38,401 bases of DNA from the NCBI GenBank assembly GCA_945870555.1, contig CAMBSI010000005.1:1-38401 (forward strand), read 5' to 3'. This document shows, one piece after another, positions 37,122 through 38,401 of this stretch. The position numbers and the translations under genes are program-made. How positions within the stretch are numbered: the stretch's first letter is position 1; every line of letters starts with the position of its first letter. A model generated the notes under the pieces. It was given only the letters and a program-made list of their open reading frames with translations. It searched no databases and had not been told where the DNA came from. The DNA is from Staphylococcus epidermidis (GTDB taxonomy: Bacteria > Bacillota_I > Bacilli_A > RFN20 > CAG-826).

Positions 37122-38401
37122 ATGAAATCCATCATAAGTCATGGGGAAAAGCTTCGTTTACTTCGGGTGAAGCACAATATCAGTCAAGCCACATTAGCTG
37201 ACGCGATTTTTGTTAAGAACACCACGATTAGTAATTGGGAAAATGATTCCCGTCAAATTCACCTTCAACATCTAGAAGAAATTTGTCGCTACTTTAAGGT
37301 GCCCTTAGATTATTTTTTAGAATCCAATGTTACGGAATCAACAGCAATCAAGAAACAACAAAATGCAAAAAGTTTTGTTGCATTAGCGTTAACATCATCT
37401 TTCGTCATCGTTTCGGCTTTTTTTATCTTTTCCAATAGCAACAAATTACAAAATGAAGCTTGCTACGGAGAATTGTCTTGTTACGTCATTAACGATCCAT
37501 CGATTGTTTCAGAGCTTCAAGCAAGAAGCATCAGTGGTGGACTCATGACGAATGTTGAAATGAATTTGGTCTCTGCATTTTTAACGCAATACCAACACGT
37601 CTTACCTCCAGCATATTCAAACACGCAACTTCGGGCGAGTTATTTTGCCCACTATCAAAGCGGTATTAATTACGACATTAATGGTTCTTTTAAGGGTGGC
37701 GACTATCTTTATGATTATCTAAGAACTTATGAAGTAGACGTATGGTGGGAAACCTTTACGAATCTTGAAACCTTAAATGATGACGTGCTCCAAGTATTTT
37801 ATGTAGAACCCTTTGATGCAAAGGTAGTGATTTTTAAAACCGGTGCAAATTCCTTTGATTATGAAATTTGGACATCCACAATTGATGTCTTTAAAATTGA
37901 TTTAAATCTCAATAAACTTTACTTAAATAATGTTTTGGTTGAGATACCTTCTTCCATTCCCCAATCGACCTTTGACACTTACATTGGTTTAATGGAGGTC
38001 TCAAGAACGTGGGTTGATCCGAATGGAGCTTTATTTGGTTTTCTCCCATTAGGTAATGACGCATACCTCTCTTACAACTTCGAATATAAAGCTACAGCAA
38101 CGTATAACTATAAAGCCCATCGTTTTCATTTATTTGATGTGCTTAACAATCGCGCCTACTATATTGAATTAAACACCAACATCGATGAAGGAAACTTCTT
38201 TAGTTTATATCAATATCCAGATGCATTAACAGACGCTCCATTGATCACGATTACGAGTTCAAAAGTTCTTATCAACGCAACCTTCAATTTTTCTGATATT
38301 GAATCCATTTTTACCAACCCAGATACCTATAACTTAGAGGGGTGGTCCGTTGGTGGAGCGGAAACAACCGCTGCCTTTTTTGAAACCAATCGCGATCGGT
38401 T
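37122..38401 (+). CDS. XRE-family HTH regulator with TM helix and large extracytoplasmic domain, truncated by window edge
   Basis: My translation: MKSIISHGEKLRLLRVKHNISQATLADAIFVKNTTISNWENDSRQIHLQHLEEICRYFKVPLDYFLE (HTH_3), TM VALALTSSFVIVSAFFIF, then more than 300 aa. Absent from the supplied ORF track. Confidence 0.88.
   Translation, partial: MKSIISHGEKLRLLRVKHNISQATLADAIFVKNTTISNWENDSRQIHLQHLEEICRYFKVPLDYFLESNVTESTAIKKQQNAKSFVALALTSSFVIVSAFFIFSNSNKLQNEACYGELSCYVINDPSIVSELQARSISGGLMTNVEMNLVSAFLTQYQHVLPPAYSNTQLRASYFAHYQSGINYDINGSFKGGDYLYDYLRTYEVDVWWETFTNLETLNDDVLQVFYVEPFDAKVVIFKTGANSFDYEIWTSTIDVFKIDLNLNKLYLNNVLVEIPSSIPQSTFDTYIGLMEVSRTWVDPNGALFGFLPLGNDAYLSYNFEYKATATYNYKAHRFHLFDVLNNRAYYIELNTNIDEGNFFSLYQYPDALTDAPLITITSSKVLINATFNFSDIESIFTNPDTYNLEGWSVGGAETTAAFFETNRDR

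Noticed and set aside
1-38401. Mobile element, prophage, CRISPR array or defence island
   Set aside because: No transposase, integrase, phage structural gene, Cas gene or regularly spaced repeats were seen.
1-38401. UGA-as-tryptophan recoding, as in Mycoplasma
   Set aside because: Conserved Trp residues use TGG and TGA serves as a normal stop (for example ATGA junctions), so the standard code fits.

Overview
The window is a compact, low-GC bacterial chromosome segment. Its gene content is most like a Firmicutes or Acholeplasma-type Mollicutes lineage, and the taxonomy is inferred only from content. The standard genetic code appears intact. I could not run searches, so family names come from motif and sequence-pattern recognition. 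Main modules in order: partial glutathione peroxidase; MutY; a staphyloxanthin-type late carotenoid locus (CrtP-like oxidase, CrtQ-like glycosyltransferase, CrtO-like acyltransferase) with a CDF cation transporter; CvpA; PdxS/PdxT; a DMT-transporter remnant; NadE; VOC dioxygenase; ChrA; DUF1801; M32 peptidase; OFA-like MFS; NUDIX; an overlapping operon of DUF1576-like membrane protein, GT2-GtrA fusion, NAGPA-type phosphodiester glycosidase and small membrane protein; HAD; SDR; HMG-CoA synthase and an unusual class-I-like HMG-CoA reductase; amidase and membrane-anchored beta-propeller protein; glycogen genes glgC-glgD-glgA; RsmF-like methyltransferase; OsmC; a DUF975 protein with a recent 27-aa tandem duplication; DUF4256; MORN; a BmrCD-like heterodimeric ABC exporter preceded by a tiny overlapping uORF; DUF1801; and a partial membrane-anchored XRE regulator. 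No CRISPR, rRNA, tRNA, IS element or prophage was seen. The most interesting signals are the carotenoid acyl-glycosylation locus, the altered HMGR dinucleotide motif, the GT2-GtrA/NAGPA operon, recurrent leaderless-type promoters, the ABC uORF, and overlapping convergent gene ends.
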